DNA from: CALFCX01 sp964603025
GTDB lineage: Bacteria; Margulisbacteria; WOR-1; JAKLHX01
Assembly (NCBI GenBank): GCA_964603025.1
Contig: CAZRTO010000034.1
Location: 1-15,457, forward strand
Length of the DNA: 15,457 nucleotides
Reading direction: 5' to 3'
Below are positions 7,301 through 14,579 of this stretch, piece by piece (position 1 is the first letter of the stretch; every line of letters begins with the position of its first letter). Both the position numbers and the translations under genes were made by a program. The notes below the pieces were generated by a model. The model was not told the origin of the DNA, did no database searches, and saw only the letters and a program-made list of their open reading frames with translations.

Positions 7301-8934
7301 GGCAGCAAGTCGTCAATTATCTTCAGGTCTGAAAGGTCCATGTTCCTGCCTATTATGCTCAGGTCGGATCTGTGGTCGATGCCTATGCTTCCCGATATGA
7401 GCAGTCCGCTGGATTCGAGCACCACGGAAAAGCCTTCGGATTCGAACACTCCGCGGGAAAGCTTTACCCGGCCCTGCGCCCTTCTTATACGTTGGCTTCC
7501 TATGCGGCCTGATGAAAGAAGAAGCATGCCGTCAGCTTCTATGTTCTTAAGAGGGTGTTGCATGGTCGGTTCGTCAAACCTTCCGGACACCTTTCCCTGA
7601 AAGCTCTCTACCAGAACATTGACGCCGCTTAGGATATCAGAGTTCCGCAGTTCAAAACCGCTGATAGAGCTCTCAAAAACGAAGCTCTTGTCTCTGCCTA
7701 CGCGGCCGCTTAGAACAGCGCTCCTCTGGCCAGCATACAGCCTTATATTGTCTATGGCGATCTCCCCCTGATCTATTGAGGCTGCGGCCGAGAGCCCTTC
7801 GATCTCCTGACCGAAGGCCTCGCCTTTATCGAAAGATAATCTTCCCGACAGTTTAAGAGCTGATACGGGTCCTCCGATCCCAAGCCTGCCCGAAGCCCGT
7901 CCGTAGATACCCGGGACCTGAGAAGCTTGGTGCAGGTCCGTTCCGGACAGGTCGAACGTTCCGGAAATAAGCGCGTTCTTTCTTGAAAGATCCGCGGTAA
8001 TACTGCCGGATATCCCTCCCGAACAAAACTGCGCTTTTTGGAGCGACAGATCAAGCCCTTTTTTGTCCAGGTTTATGCTGATGCCGCCTTTGGCCGGCCT
8101 TCCGTAAAGGAGGGCATTTTTGAGTACTATCGAAGACCTGAGCTTAAGTTGGGGCACGGTCGACATGTACAGATCGGCATCGGCATTCCCCGACATAGGG
8201 ATGTCTTTTGCAACCGGGATCGCCAGATACGGGTTCCATCTCTCAAGCAGAATGTCCTCGGCGACCAGTTTGAGATCGGTCCTCATATCAGAAAAAAAGA
8301 ACGTGCCGTCGACCTTGATAGGCCCTTCCTGGGTACGGCCTGAGAACCTGAAGGATATTCTGTCGGTCCTTGAAAAGTTCGCGGCCCCGTCTATCTGCTT
8401 TACCGACATTTCAAAATCGCTGCTCAGCGGCGCGGCAAACCCTTTTTTATCCACAAAAAGCGCCCGGCCGTCCGCAACCGATATCCGGGCCCTGAATACC
8501 GGGATCGGGCCCGGGGCGCCTTCTTCCATCGGGATGAGTTTTTCAAAATTCCATGAGCCGTCGGCCCCGTGCTCCACATAAACATCCGGCCCTTCCAGAT
8601 GTATTGATGTCAGGGCCTGCAGCATATCCCGGGCAACGGCGCCTCTTATAGCGTTATACCCTACTCTTGCGCGCCTTACATGAATGATCTTGCCGTCGGA
8701 AATTTTTTTGCCGCGCGCTATAGCCACATCCCTCAAGGTCACCGAAGTCACAAGGTTGCCGCTGACTGCGCCTATCGACACTTCCCTGCCCAGAGCCGCG
8801 GACGCCTGTTTTTCTATTTCTACCCTCAAAAATTCGTAAACCGGGTTTTTCCCGGGAACAGCAAACGCCGGCGCGCATCCGGCAAGAATTAAAAATACCG
8901 CAAAAGAACGTATGATCGTCTTGATGGCAGGCAT
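4324..8934 (-). CDS. tamB: TamB-like translocation and assembly module protein (DUF490), 1536 residues
   Basis: By family knowledge TamB proteins are very long beta-rich, groove-shaped (AsmA-like/bridge-type) proteins that span the periplasm. They work with an Omp85 partner in outer-membrane protein assembly and phospholipid transport. The N-terminal region has the family pattern with ALGREVSIG (47-55), GNL.T.VTLRDVAI (59-72) and GSWNFEKLIP (126-135). A long run of repeated amphipathic strands (Leu/Ile alternating with Gly/Ser/Asp) follows. The C-terminal TamB domain covers about the last 350 residues and ends in aromatic-rich strands with a terminal Phe. A polar, His- and Pro-containing segment near 760-780 breaks the repeat. 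The N-terminus is odd: a hydrophobic stretch ends in LAGC (17-20), a lipobox, with a second possible cleavage site after Ala25. The gene lies 47 bases upstream of the Omp85 gene. Its own promoter is likely (TGATATAAT at 8948-8956), and no Shine-Dalgarno is seen. Confidence 0.9.
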   Translation of the reverse strand: MPAIKTIIRSFAVFLILAGCAPAFAVPGKNPVYEFLRVEIEKQASAALGREVSIGAVSGNLVTSVTLRDVAIARGKKISDGKIIHVRRARVGYNAIRGAVARDMLQALTSIHLEGPDVYVEHGADGSWNFEKLIPMEEGAPGPIPVFRARISVADGRALFVDKKGFAAPLSSDFEMSVKQIDGAANFSRTDRISFRFSGRTQEGPIKVDGTFFFSDMRTDLKLVAEDILLERWNPYLAIPVAKDIPMSGNADADLYMSTVPQLKLRSSIVLKNALLYGRPAKGGISINLDKKGLDLSLQKAQFCSGGISGSITADLSRKNALISGTFDLSGTDLHQASQVPGIYGRASGRLGIGGPVSALKLSGRLSFDKGEAFGQEIEGLSAAASIDQGEIAIDNIRLYAGQRSAVLSGRVGRDKSFVFESSISGFELRNSDILSGVNVLVESFQGKVSGRFDEPTMQHPLKNIEADGMLLLSSGRIGSQRIRRAQGRVKLSRGVFESEGFSVVLESSGLLISGSIGIDHRSDLSIIGRNMDLSDLKIIDDLLPEGAKGVSGTGDLIVAVGGYVTESPELYRAISTLDISLEAAAINSSIGIKSIKSARLAARWESGALEIRDLHIETPDSMLRASGRMDPREGLSGIYEGDIFLSDLAPVIQRYAKLLGQLSFKGVLSGTVREPVASMRFSAQDINFNNIKFDLMSGEAGYKSGAFYLEDPSVLIYGGDSYNLFGNISPGTSGPAYSGGIYTDKGNLSSLLAMGNALYQEYSKRTHQHQEVPDPPLYVPDVKKSMDASGKYILFGSKNGFLREWQEAVSKKQAEDTEGPFWTNLTAEAPLGLRAEFSGTPDKLALSASFNISAGRISSYAFDSIRGAVSLDGSALVLDNVSVQKRLGSLSVHGQADLAGPLDLKISSENFDVAGLDSALAFPVQIEGLADLNASLSGTFSDPEINCKFTARNAGVANIFLDQVEGHLKLGSGQLEIDRLIMTAKGQVASMEGVIPFVKDKEIALDLNLNGENVGLLASLIKGVRWDSGSGSAMIKASGTIDRPRIDGFLSVQNAVVDIDQLKTSAYNFDADILFDGHRMTVNKFSGVFSGDRTGLKPLPFSAAGYMDFSESFGHAKRTDIDLRIADTSGYIDIPEIYSGEFSISGSSLKGPLVLPGGASAGRNMIVRSSISLREGSVFLPKGGGADIPKPNIEFDVSAAIGKNVRLVQGAGGQALSMDLANMNLEIYGEELLLTGTMSAPVVNGNVQIKSGNLSILGREFIIVGEYDQEKYFGSDRSSIIANEAVFYGGEKPYSAMPYIRLTAKSEIISFTRSKTEDRSVHKDTTMVITRISGMPFVQEQSRMIALSFYAFKLDNEKSPPELVPADYDQNRIRLMLLPDFLKSGLGVSEGDVDDGIDANAIIVDYLNARLQSYLLRGITSRVEQALGLESFTLDYNFGRDLEKILPTKRGEYGVNDTPQFGVGFVKGVFDNVFIQVRYAQALEQSSFISNMSLNYQITWKATRYYSFVYYREPVTFQEQDSTYYKMTLQSQYSF

Positions 8935-8947
8935 AACTTATAGGGGA

Positions 8948-8976
8948 ATTATATCACCGCAAGGCGGCTGCATTAA
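8948..8976 (-). promoter_or_regulatory. Candidate extended -10 promoter of tamB
   Basis: A perfect TATAAT at 8948-8953, preceded by TGA (8954-8956), forms a consensus extended -10. The -35 at 17-base spacing is weak (TTAATG, 8971-8976). The hexamer ends 13 bases before the tamB ATG, placing the predicted start of transcription about seven bases upstream of the ATG. A short inverted repeat CCGC-AAG-GCGG (8957-8967) lies in the spacer. Confidence 0.55.
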
Positions 8977-8998
8977 AGCATAATAATTGAGAATGGGA

Positions 8999-9277
8999 TT
9001 ATTGCAGCGGCAAGCCTCTCTGGTCTATTTGCCTTTGCAGTTCTTTGATTTGAGACTCGAGAGAGCGCAGCCGTGCCATATCCTTTATCTTGATATACGC
9101 CGCCACAATGGATGCTGCGACAGCACCGGCGGCAGCGGACAAAAGGATGACTAGCGCCAGAGACGCATCGTTAAGACGCCAGAATATCAGATTGACCGAC
9201 ACCAAAGAAGCGTTAGAGACGGCAAAAACCGCTACCGCGATGGACACCGCTACTATCAGCACAAGATAGAAGATCAT
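8999..9277 (-). CDS. lapA: LapA-family (DUF1049) small inner-membrane protein
   Basis: 92 residues from the ATG at 9277. A TTG one codon upstream (9280) is an alternative. The ATG is preferred because AGGGAGGG at 9286-9293 is eight bases away. Two membrane helices are visible, at about 1-20 and 36-60 from this ATG. Between them lies the FAVSNASLVSVNLIFW pattern typical of the LapA domain. A short charged coiled-coil-like tail rich in Leu, Glu, Gln and Arg follows. In Escherichia coli, LapA works with LapB in controlling lipopolysaccharide synthesis. No LapB is in this window, so only the family can be assigned, not that role. The start overlaps the ruvB stop (TGATG), indicating translational coupling with ruvB. 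Confidence 0.85.
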   Translation of the reverse strand: MIFYLVLIVAVSIAVAVFAVSNASLVSVNLIFWRLNDASLALVILLSAAAGAVAASIVAAYIKIKDMARLRSLESQIKELQRQIDQRGLPLQ

Positions 9278-10326
9278 CAAAAAAGCCCTCCCTGAGTTAT
9301 ATTTCTGTCCTTCTCGGCAAGTCTTTCAGGCATAGGGATGCTCAAATGCGCACAGGCTGCTTTGGTTATCATACGGCCTTTTGGCGTGCGTTCAAGATAT
9401 CCCGCCTGCATCAGATAGGGCTCGTAAACATCCTCTATGGTGCCCGGATCTTCACTGATAGATGCCGCGATAGTATCCAGACCGACAGGGCCGCCTCCGT
9501 ATTTTTCGGCTATGCTGCGCAGGAATTTTCTGTCGATATTGTCCAGCCCTTTTTCATCCACTTCCAGATGGGAAAGAGCGCCCATTGCCACTTGCTTGGT
9601 AATGATGCCGCCGGTCTTCACCTGACACCAGTCTCGGACCCTGCGCAACAGCCTGTTGGCTATTCGGGGCGTTCCCCGCGACCTGCGCGCTATGCTTTCG
9701 GCGCCTTCTTCGTCTATATCGACGCCCAGCACTTCGGCGGCAGCCTTGATGATCCGCTTTAATTCATGCGTTTCGTAGAATTCGAGCCTGCTTATAAGGC
9801 CGAACCTGTCCCTCAGCGGCCCGGTCAAAAGGCCGGCCCTGGTAGTGGCCCCGATAAGAGTGAACTTGGGCAGGTCGATCCTGATGGACCTGGCGCTCGG
9901 GCCTTTGCCGATTATGATGTCCAGTCCGAAATCTTCCATCGCCGGATAAAGCACCTCTTCAACGACCTTGTTGAGCCGATGTATCTCGTCGATGAAGAGT
10001 ATCTCGTGTTCTTTCAGATTGGTAAGTATGGCCGCCAGATCGCCGGGACGCTCGATCGAAGGGCCGGAAGTCGCTTTTATGCCTGTCCCCATTTCGTTGG
10101 CAATGATATACGAAAGGGTCGTTTTCCCGAGCCCAGGCGGGCCGTAAAGAAGTATGTGCTCTAGGGCCTCTCCTCTTTTTCTGGCCGCATCGATAAGTAT
10201 CCTTACGCTTTCCTTTATCCTGGTCTGCCCGATGTAATTTTCGAGATACTTCGGGCGAAGCCCGTTAAAAGAAGAGTCCTCTTCTTTCCTGTCGGACGTT
10301 ATTATCCTGTTTTCTTCGTTTCCCAA
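9277..10326 (-). CDS. ruvB: RuvB Holliday-junction branch-migration ATPase
   Basis: 349 residues, near the family norm of about 335-350. By family knowledge, hexameric RuvB rings driven by ATP migrate Holliday junctions together with RuvA. Visible: the N-terminal RPKYLENYIGQ (24-34), Walker A GPPGLGKTT (62-70), Walker B FIDEIH (111-116), sensor GATTRAG (159-165), the arginine-finger region GPLRDRFG (169-176), sensor 2 GTPRIANRLLRR (218-229), and a winged-helix C-terminus with KYGGGPVGLDT (275-285), YEPYLMQ (301-307) and RTPKGR (313-318). The start is a TTG at 10326, chosen because it gives the usual 20-25 residues before the RPK motif; AAAGG lies roughly nine bases upstream. This start lies inside slt (25-base overlap). 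ruvA and ruvC are not in the window. The stop overlaps the lapA start. Confidence 0.96.
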   Translation of the reverse strand: MGNEENRIITSDRKEEDSSFNGLRPKYLENYIGQTRIKESVRILIDAARKRGEALEHILLYGPPGLGKTTLSYIIANEMGTGIKATSGPSIERPGDLAAILTNLKEHEILFIDEIHRLNKVVEEVLYPAMEDFGLDIIIGKGPSARSIRIDLPKFTLIGATTRAGLLTGPLRDRFGLISRLEFYETHELKRIIKAAAEVLGVDIDEEGAESIARRSRGTPRIANRLLRRVRDWCQVKTGGIITKQVAMGALSHLEVDEKGLDNIDRKFLRSIAEKYGGGPVGLDTIAASISEDPGTIEDVYEPYLMQAGYLERTPKGRMITKAACAHLSIPMPERLAEKDRNITQGGLF

Positions 10327-12362
10327 GCTCTGCGCCTTTCAGGCTGGAGGTTTTCCGTCTCATAGATCCGCTTGTACTGCCAGTAGCTCTCCAGCACTTT
10401 TTTTACGTACCCCCTGGTCTCCCTGTACGGAATGTTCTCAACGAACTCATCGATATCGGAAAAGCCGTTCTTCTTTATCCATCTGCGCACGTTGCCGGAG
10501 CCGCCGTTATATGCCGCGAGCGCGAGATGCTTGTCACCGTTAAAATTGCGCAACTGGGTGGAAAGATAATATGTTCCCATCTTCACGTTCAGTTCCGGCT
10601 CGAACAGCCGGCTTGTGTTGTACGGCCTGATGCCCAGGTTCCTGGCTATCCCGCGTCCGGTGGAAGGCATTATCTGTGTCAGACCGTGGGCCATGGCACG
10701 GGACAGTCCGCGAGGATTGAACCTGCTCTCCTCGCGTATGAGCGCGTACATCAGGCTCGGATCGACCTCGAACTGCCGGCTGTATTTTTCCACATACTGC
10801 CCGTACCATCTCGGGTAAGATACGGCCATTGCTCCGCTCGTATCCGCTTCCAGATCTCCGGCAAGCAGGCCTTCGCGGACCTCTATCTCTGCGAGCTTGA
10901 TCGACTGCTGGTAATTGTTCTGAGCAGCTAGGACCGATGCCATCCCGACCCTGGCTTTCCTTTTGTCCTGCGGCGTTGATGCTTCCGCGTGGAAGATCTC
11001 CGCTTCTTCAAAAGCATGCTCATAGACCCTTGCCTTCATCAACTCGCAGAACTTGGCCCAGTGCCTGTTATCGGAAGGCGACCATGTAAAGGCCATGACC
11101 GGCACGGTCACTGTCCTGAACCTGGGGAGGTCCATGTTGAGCCGGTCGGCCGCCCTGTAGCCGTAATAGGTGTTTGGATAGCGCAGTGCGGTCTTTTCGA
11201 GTATTTGCGTGACGGCTTCGTTCATTCCCATCTTTTCGGCGGACTTGGCCTGCCAGTAAAGGCACGAGGCCGTAACCGGAGAATTCGGGGCCTTTTCAAA
11301 AGCTTCCCCGAAAGCGCTGTAGGCCAGATCGTATCTGCGTTTTGAATAGTGCGAAAATCCGAGCTTCCAGGACGCGTCCGCGACGGCAGACCCCCTGGGG
11401 AACCTCCTGATTATCGCCGCGTAGAGGTTCTCCGCCAGTTCTTCATATCCGTTACGGCTGTAGTAATCAGCCACTTTCAATTGCGCTTCCGAGGCCAGTT
11501 CGCTTTCCGGGAAAAATTCGGCGATCCTGGAAAAATACGCGAAAGCGTCCGGAACATTGCCTTTGTTGAAGAGCGCCTGTCCCTGGTAATAAAGCGCTTC
11601 CGGAAAGATGTTCCTGGCGGAATCGAATATCTGAGCGGCACTGGACGACATCCCGCTGCGGTAGTAGCACATGCCAAGCTTAAGCAGCGCCTGAGGGGCC
11701 TGGCCGCTGGACGGGTAGTGGTCCAGCACCGCTTTGTAACTTGTCGCGGCGGAAGCGTAGTCTTTTTTGTCAAAGAATACGCCGGCCCTTGCCATCAGCT
11801 CCTGGGCGGTAGCCTTGCGGGCGGGAAAACCCATGGCCTTGACCCTGGAACTTGCTTCGGCTGCATGCGGACTAAGTGGATGATATATCTCCACCTGACA
11901 GTACCGCTCCGCCGCTTCCTTGGGATCCCCGGTCCTCTCGTAGCACAGCCCCGCCCTGTATCTTGCGTAATCTTTGTACGTGTCGGAACGCCCGTAGAGC
12001 ACGGCCTGGTCGTAATAGTGGGCCGCGCTTTTAAAATCTCCCGCTTTGAATCGTATTTCCGCGATCTTTATATACGCCTTGCCCGCGAGAGAACTGTAAG
12101 GGAACTGGCGCGTGAGCGTGAGGTATTCGGCTTCGGCCGTGGCCGCCTGGCCGCCGTCGTCGAACATATGCGCTATTTTGTACTGCGCGTAGTCATTGAG
12201 CACATAGGAACTGTCCGAAGCAAGTGAGCGGAGCATGGCAACGCCATCGGCCGCAAATCCCACTTTTAACAGATGCAGCGCGTCGGTATAGCTGCCAGAA
12301 GCCAGTGCAGCAGGCGCAAAAAGACAAACAAGCACTAAAGCGATCGCCGCGAGCCTATTCAT
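10302..12362 (-). CDS. slt: Slt-type soluble lytic transglycosylase with TPR-like helical superhelix
   Basis: 686 residues, similar in length to Slt70. Signal peptide 1-21, cleaved after Ala-Leu-Ala. Tetratricopeptide-like helical repeats run from about 25 to 500, with recognisable pairs such as 196-230, 260-296 and 335-355. The transglycosylase (GEWL-like) domain spans about 520-665. It carries the catalytic Glu545 in REESRFNP (543-550), GLTQIMPSTG (560-569), AAYNGG (616-621) and NIPYRETRGYV (643-653). By family knowledge it acts in the periplasm, cleaving the MurNAc-GlcNAc bond to leave 1,6-anhydroMurNAc ends during peptidoglycan turnover. It follows pcrA by 44 bases and overlaps ruvB by 25. 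Upstream, AAGGTGAT (12375-12382) could act as a distant Shine-Dalgarno. The same bases overlap a TGATAAAAT -10-like element, so the start signal is ambiguous. Confidence 0.94.
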   Translation of the reverse strand: MNRLAAIALVLVCLFAPAALASGSYTDALHLLKVGFAADGVAMLRSLASDSSYVLNDYAQYKIAHMFDDGGQAATAEAEYLTLTRQFPYSSLAGKAYIKIAEIRFKAGDFKSAAHYYDQAVLYGRSDTYKDYARYRAGLCYERTGDPKEAAERYCQVEIYHPLSPHAAEASSRVKAMGFPARKATAQELMARAGVFFDKKDYASAATSYKAVLDHYPSSGQAPQALLKLGMCYYRSGMSSSAAQIFDSARNIFPEALYYQGQALFNKGNVPDAFAYFSRIAEFFPESELASEAQLKVADYYSRNGYEELAENLYAAIIRRFPRGSAVADASWKLGFSHYSKRRYDLAYSAFGEAFEKAPNSPVTASCLYWQAKSAEKMGMNEAVTQILEKTALRYPNTYYGYRAADRLNMDLPRFRTVTVPVMAFTWSPSDNRHWAKFCELMKARVYEHAFEEAEIFHAEASTPQDKRKARVGMASVLAAQNNYQQSIKLAEIEVREGLLAGDLEADTSGAMAVSYPRWYGQYVEKYSRQFEVDPSLMYALIREESRFNPRGLSRAMAHGLTQIMPSTGRGIARNLGIRPYNTSRLFEPELNVKMGTYYLSTQLRNFNGDKHLALAAYNGGSGNVRRWIKKNGFSDIDEFVENIPYRETRGYVKKVLESYWQYKRIYETENLQPERRRAWETKKTG

Positions 12363-12369
12363 TGTGAAA

Positions 12370-12378
12370 ATTTTATCA
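12370..12378 (-). promoter_or_regulatory. Ambiguous -10-like element or Shine-Dalgarno upstream of slt
   Basis: TGA followed by TAAAAT on the minus strand ends seven bases before the slt ATG. This resembles the extended -10 elements of parA, tamB and pcrA. Part of it also belongs to AAGGTGAT (12375-12382), which pairs well with the 16S rRNA tail but sits 12 bases from the ATG. Either reading is possible. Confidence 0.3.
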
Positions 12379-12406
12379 CCTTTGGCAAGACTTTTCGAGC
12401 GGTTTT

Positions 12407-14551
12407 TCAGGCGTTTTGCCGCTTTTGTATGGGCGCGTATTTGAGCATGAGCGTCTTTTTCATCATGGGCGCGAACATTATGTCAACGACCGTGTCCTCG
12501 CCGGCGGGCTCGATCCTTACTATCTCGCCGTTGCCCCACTTGGGATGCGTGATCACATCCCCCACATTGAACATCGCTTCTACGTCTCCCGAAGGGATCG
12601 TTACATGATGCAGCTGTTTGGCCGAAGCTCCACCCGGGGACTCTACTTGAATTATTTCCTGAGGTATCTCTTCCATGAAGCGCGACGGCCCGTTGCACCA
12701 GCTCTCGCCAAACAGCATCCGCTCCTGGGCGTGTGTTACATAAAGCCTTTCTTTGGCGCGTGTGATCCCCACGTAACAGAGCCGGCGCTCCTCTTCAATT
12801 TCCTTTGGCTCGAACATCGACCTGTGATGAGGGAATATCCCCTCTTCCAGCCCGGCGATAAATACAACCGGGAATTCAAGCCCCTTGGCGGCGTGCAGCG
12901 TCATCAGCGTGACGAAAGGCTTTGAAAGGTCCGCTGTGTCCTGGTCCGTGACAAGCGAGATCTGCATGAGGAACGCGCCGAGCGAGACATCATCGGATGT
13001 CTTTTCAAATTCGCGCGCGACCGACAGGAACTCTTTTACGTTCTCCGATCTTGAGAGCGCTTCTTCGGTGGCCTCAAGGTCAAAACCGCGTACCAGCCCG
13101 GAAAGGTCTATTGCCATTTCGACCATCTGCGAAGCAGAAAGGTTGGCTATCTCAGATCGCATCTTGTTCATCTTTTCCATAAAGTCCGACACGGACTTCT
13201 TTGCCTTTGAAGACAGCTGGAAAGCATCTGTTCTTGCGAGCGCTTCAAAGACAGTTGCGCCCGAGCTGTCGGACAGGTCTTCTAGCTTTTTGAGCGTCGT
13301 TTTGCCTACGCCCTCGGTCATAAAACCAAGCGCCCTGAAAAGAGAGATCTTGTCGGCAGGGTTAAAAACCGCCTTGAGCAGCGCCATGATATCCTTTATT
13401 TCCTTGCGCTCGTAGAACCTGAATCCGCTGAAGATGCGGTAAGGGATGCCGTATTGGAGAAGCAGTTCTTCTATTACGCGTGTCTGCGCGTTGGTCCTGT
13501 AGAGGATCGCGATCTCGCTCAAAGGCCTTTTCTCGGAGATCTTGCGTATCTTGTTCACAATGAACCGGGCCTCATCGCGCTCGTCCAGCGCCAGATAACT
13601 GGTGATCTTTTCTCCCGCGCCGCTCTTTGTCCAAAGCTGCTTGGCTTTTCTGCCGGCATTGTTGGAAATGACGTTGTTGGCGGCTTCCAGGATGTTGGCT
13701 GTTGAACGATAATTTTCTTCCAGCTTGAAGACATTTGCGCTTGGATAATCCTGCTCAAATTCCAGAATGTTGCGTATATCCGCGCCGCGGAACCCGTAGA
13801 TGCTCTGGTCGTCGTCTCCCACAACGCATATATTCCCGTGCCGGCCGGACAACAGGTGCGCGATCATGTACTGCGCGTGGTTGGTGTCCTGGTACTCGTC
13901 GATATTTATGTATCTGAAGCGGTTCTGGTAATGCTCCCTGACGTTCTTGAATTTTTGCAGCAGCTCCACGGTCAGCATGAGCATGTCGTCAAAGTCTATC
14001 GCGTTATTCTTGCGCAGCTTTTCCTGATAAAGTTTGTAGCACGGCGCGATCTTCTCCTGCCAGAAATCGGAAGCTTTGCTTTCGTATTCTTCCACGGAGA
14101 TCAGCTCGTTCTTGGCCTTGCTTATCGAATCCAGCACGGCCGCGGGCTTGTATTTCTTATCGTCGTAGTCGAGCGCTTTGAGCACTTCTTTGACTACAGA
14201 TTTTTGGTCGTCGCTGTCGTAGATGACGTAATTTTTGTCCCAGCCGAGCTTGTCGATATCCCTGCGCAGAATGCGTCCGCATATAGAGTGGAACGTGCCG
14301 ACCCACATCTCCCTGGCGGGGATGCCGACCAGCCTGGCCAGTCTGCGCTTTAGCTCCTCGGCGGCCTTGTTGGTGAACGTGACCGCGAGTATCTCGTGCG
14401 GGGCGATGTTCTTTTCTTTTATAAGGTACGCGATCCTGTGCGTGAGCACCCTGGTCTTGCCGGAGCCAGCCCCAGCGATTATCAAGACAGGGCCGTCGGT
14501 GCACAGCACCGCCTCTTTTTGTCTATCGTTTAGTGACTTTAAAATGGCCAT
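12407..14551 (-). CDS. pcrA: UvrD/PcrA-family superfamily 1 DNA helicase
   Basis: 714 residues, the usual length for PcrA/UvrD. By family knowledge it is a 3'-5' ATP-driven helicase in nucleotide excision and mismatch repair that also removes recombinase or stalled polymerase from DNA. Visible in order: Q motif LNDRQKEAV (7-15), Walker A AGAGSGKT (26-33), motif Ia TFTNKAAEEL (58-67), Walker B IDEYQDTN (217-224), motif III VVGDDDQSIYGFRGA (243-257), ENYRST (279-284), motif V TLHAAKGLEFPVVF (551-564) and motif VI RLCYVGITRAKERLY (590-604). The C-terminal segment (about 661-709) has the GDVITHPKWGNGEI pattern of the PcrA Tudor-like RNA-polymerase-contact domain, which favours PcrA over Rep. It is the first gene of the minus-strand run, divergent from the 80-aa gene. 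The ATG has no Shine-Dalgarno, but TGGTATAAT lies 10 bases upstream. Confidence 0.96.
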   Translation of the reverse strand: MAILKSLNDRQKEAVLCTDGPVLIIAGAGSGKTRVLTHRIAYLIKEKNIAPHEILAVTFTNKAAEELKRRLARLVGIPAREMWVGTFHSICGRILRRDIDKLGWDKNYVIYDSDDQKSVVKEVLKALDYDDKKYKPAAVLDSISKAKNELISVEEYESKASDFWQEKIAPCYKLYQEKLRKNNAIDFDDMLMLTVELLQKFKNVREHYQNRFRYINIDEYQDTNHAQYMIAHLLSGRHGNICVVGDDDQSIYGFRGADIRNILEFEQDYPSANVFKLEENYRSTANILEAANNVISNNAGRKAKQLWTKSGAGEKITSYLALDERDEARFIVNKIRKISEKRPLSEIAILYRTNAQTRVIEELLLQYGIPYRIFSGFRFYERKEIKDIMALLKAVFNPADKISLFRALGFMTEGVGKTTLKKLEDLSDSSGATVFEALARTDAFQLSSKAKKSVSDFMEKMNKMRSEIANLSASQMVEMAIDLSGLVRGFDLEATEEALSRSENVKEFLSVAREFEKTSDDVSLGAFLMQISLVTDQDTADLSKPFVTLMTLHAAKGLEFPVVFIAGLEEGIFPHHRSMFEPKEIEEERRLCYVGITRAKERLYVTHAQERMLFGESWCNGPSRFMEEIPQEIIQVESPGGASAKQLHHVTIPSGDVEAMFNVGDVITHPKWGNGEIVRIEPAGEDTVVDIMFAPMMKKTLMLKYAPIQKRQNA

Positions 14552-14561
14552 GAGGACTTAA

Positions 14562-14570
14562 ATTATACCA
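14562..14570 (-). promoter_or_regulatory. Candidate extended -10 promoter of pcrA
   Basis: TGG followed by a perfect TATAAT, ending 10 bases before the pcrA ATG. No good -35 is seen at 16-18 bases. Predicted transcription start is about four bases before the ATG, so the message would be leaderless. The region needed for a -35 overlaps the -35 of the divergent plus-strand promoter. Confidence 0.55.
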
Positions 14571-14579
14571 CGCTTGTTT

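Noticed and set aside
8447..8455. Perfect DnaA-box sequence TTATCCACA within tamB
   Set aside because: It is a single copy inside coding sequence, encoding part of FVDKKG, without neighbouring boxes or an AT-rich unwinding region. One near match (TTATCCATA, 4305-4313) is far away. There is no support for an origin here, although rsmG-parAB is often origin-proximal.
8957..8967. CCGC-AAG-GCGG hairpin between lapA and tamB as a terminator
   Set aside because: The stem is four base pairs with no following T run in the transcribed direction, and it lies in a promoter spacer. It is too weak for an intrinsic terminator.
9278..9280. TTG at 9280 as the lapA start
   Set aside because: The adjacent ATG at 9277 has better spacing (eight bases) from AGGGAGGG and forms a TGATG overlap with the ruvB stop, so it was preferred. 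The difference is one residue.
11349..12227. Long plus-strand open frame (292 codons) antisense to slt
   Set aside because: It mirrors the slt frame, which has a signal peptide, TPR repeats and a complete transglycosylase domain. The antisense product is Arg/Gly/Val-rich, has no recognisable motif and no ribosome site. It is a shadow of biased codon use.
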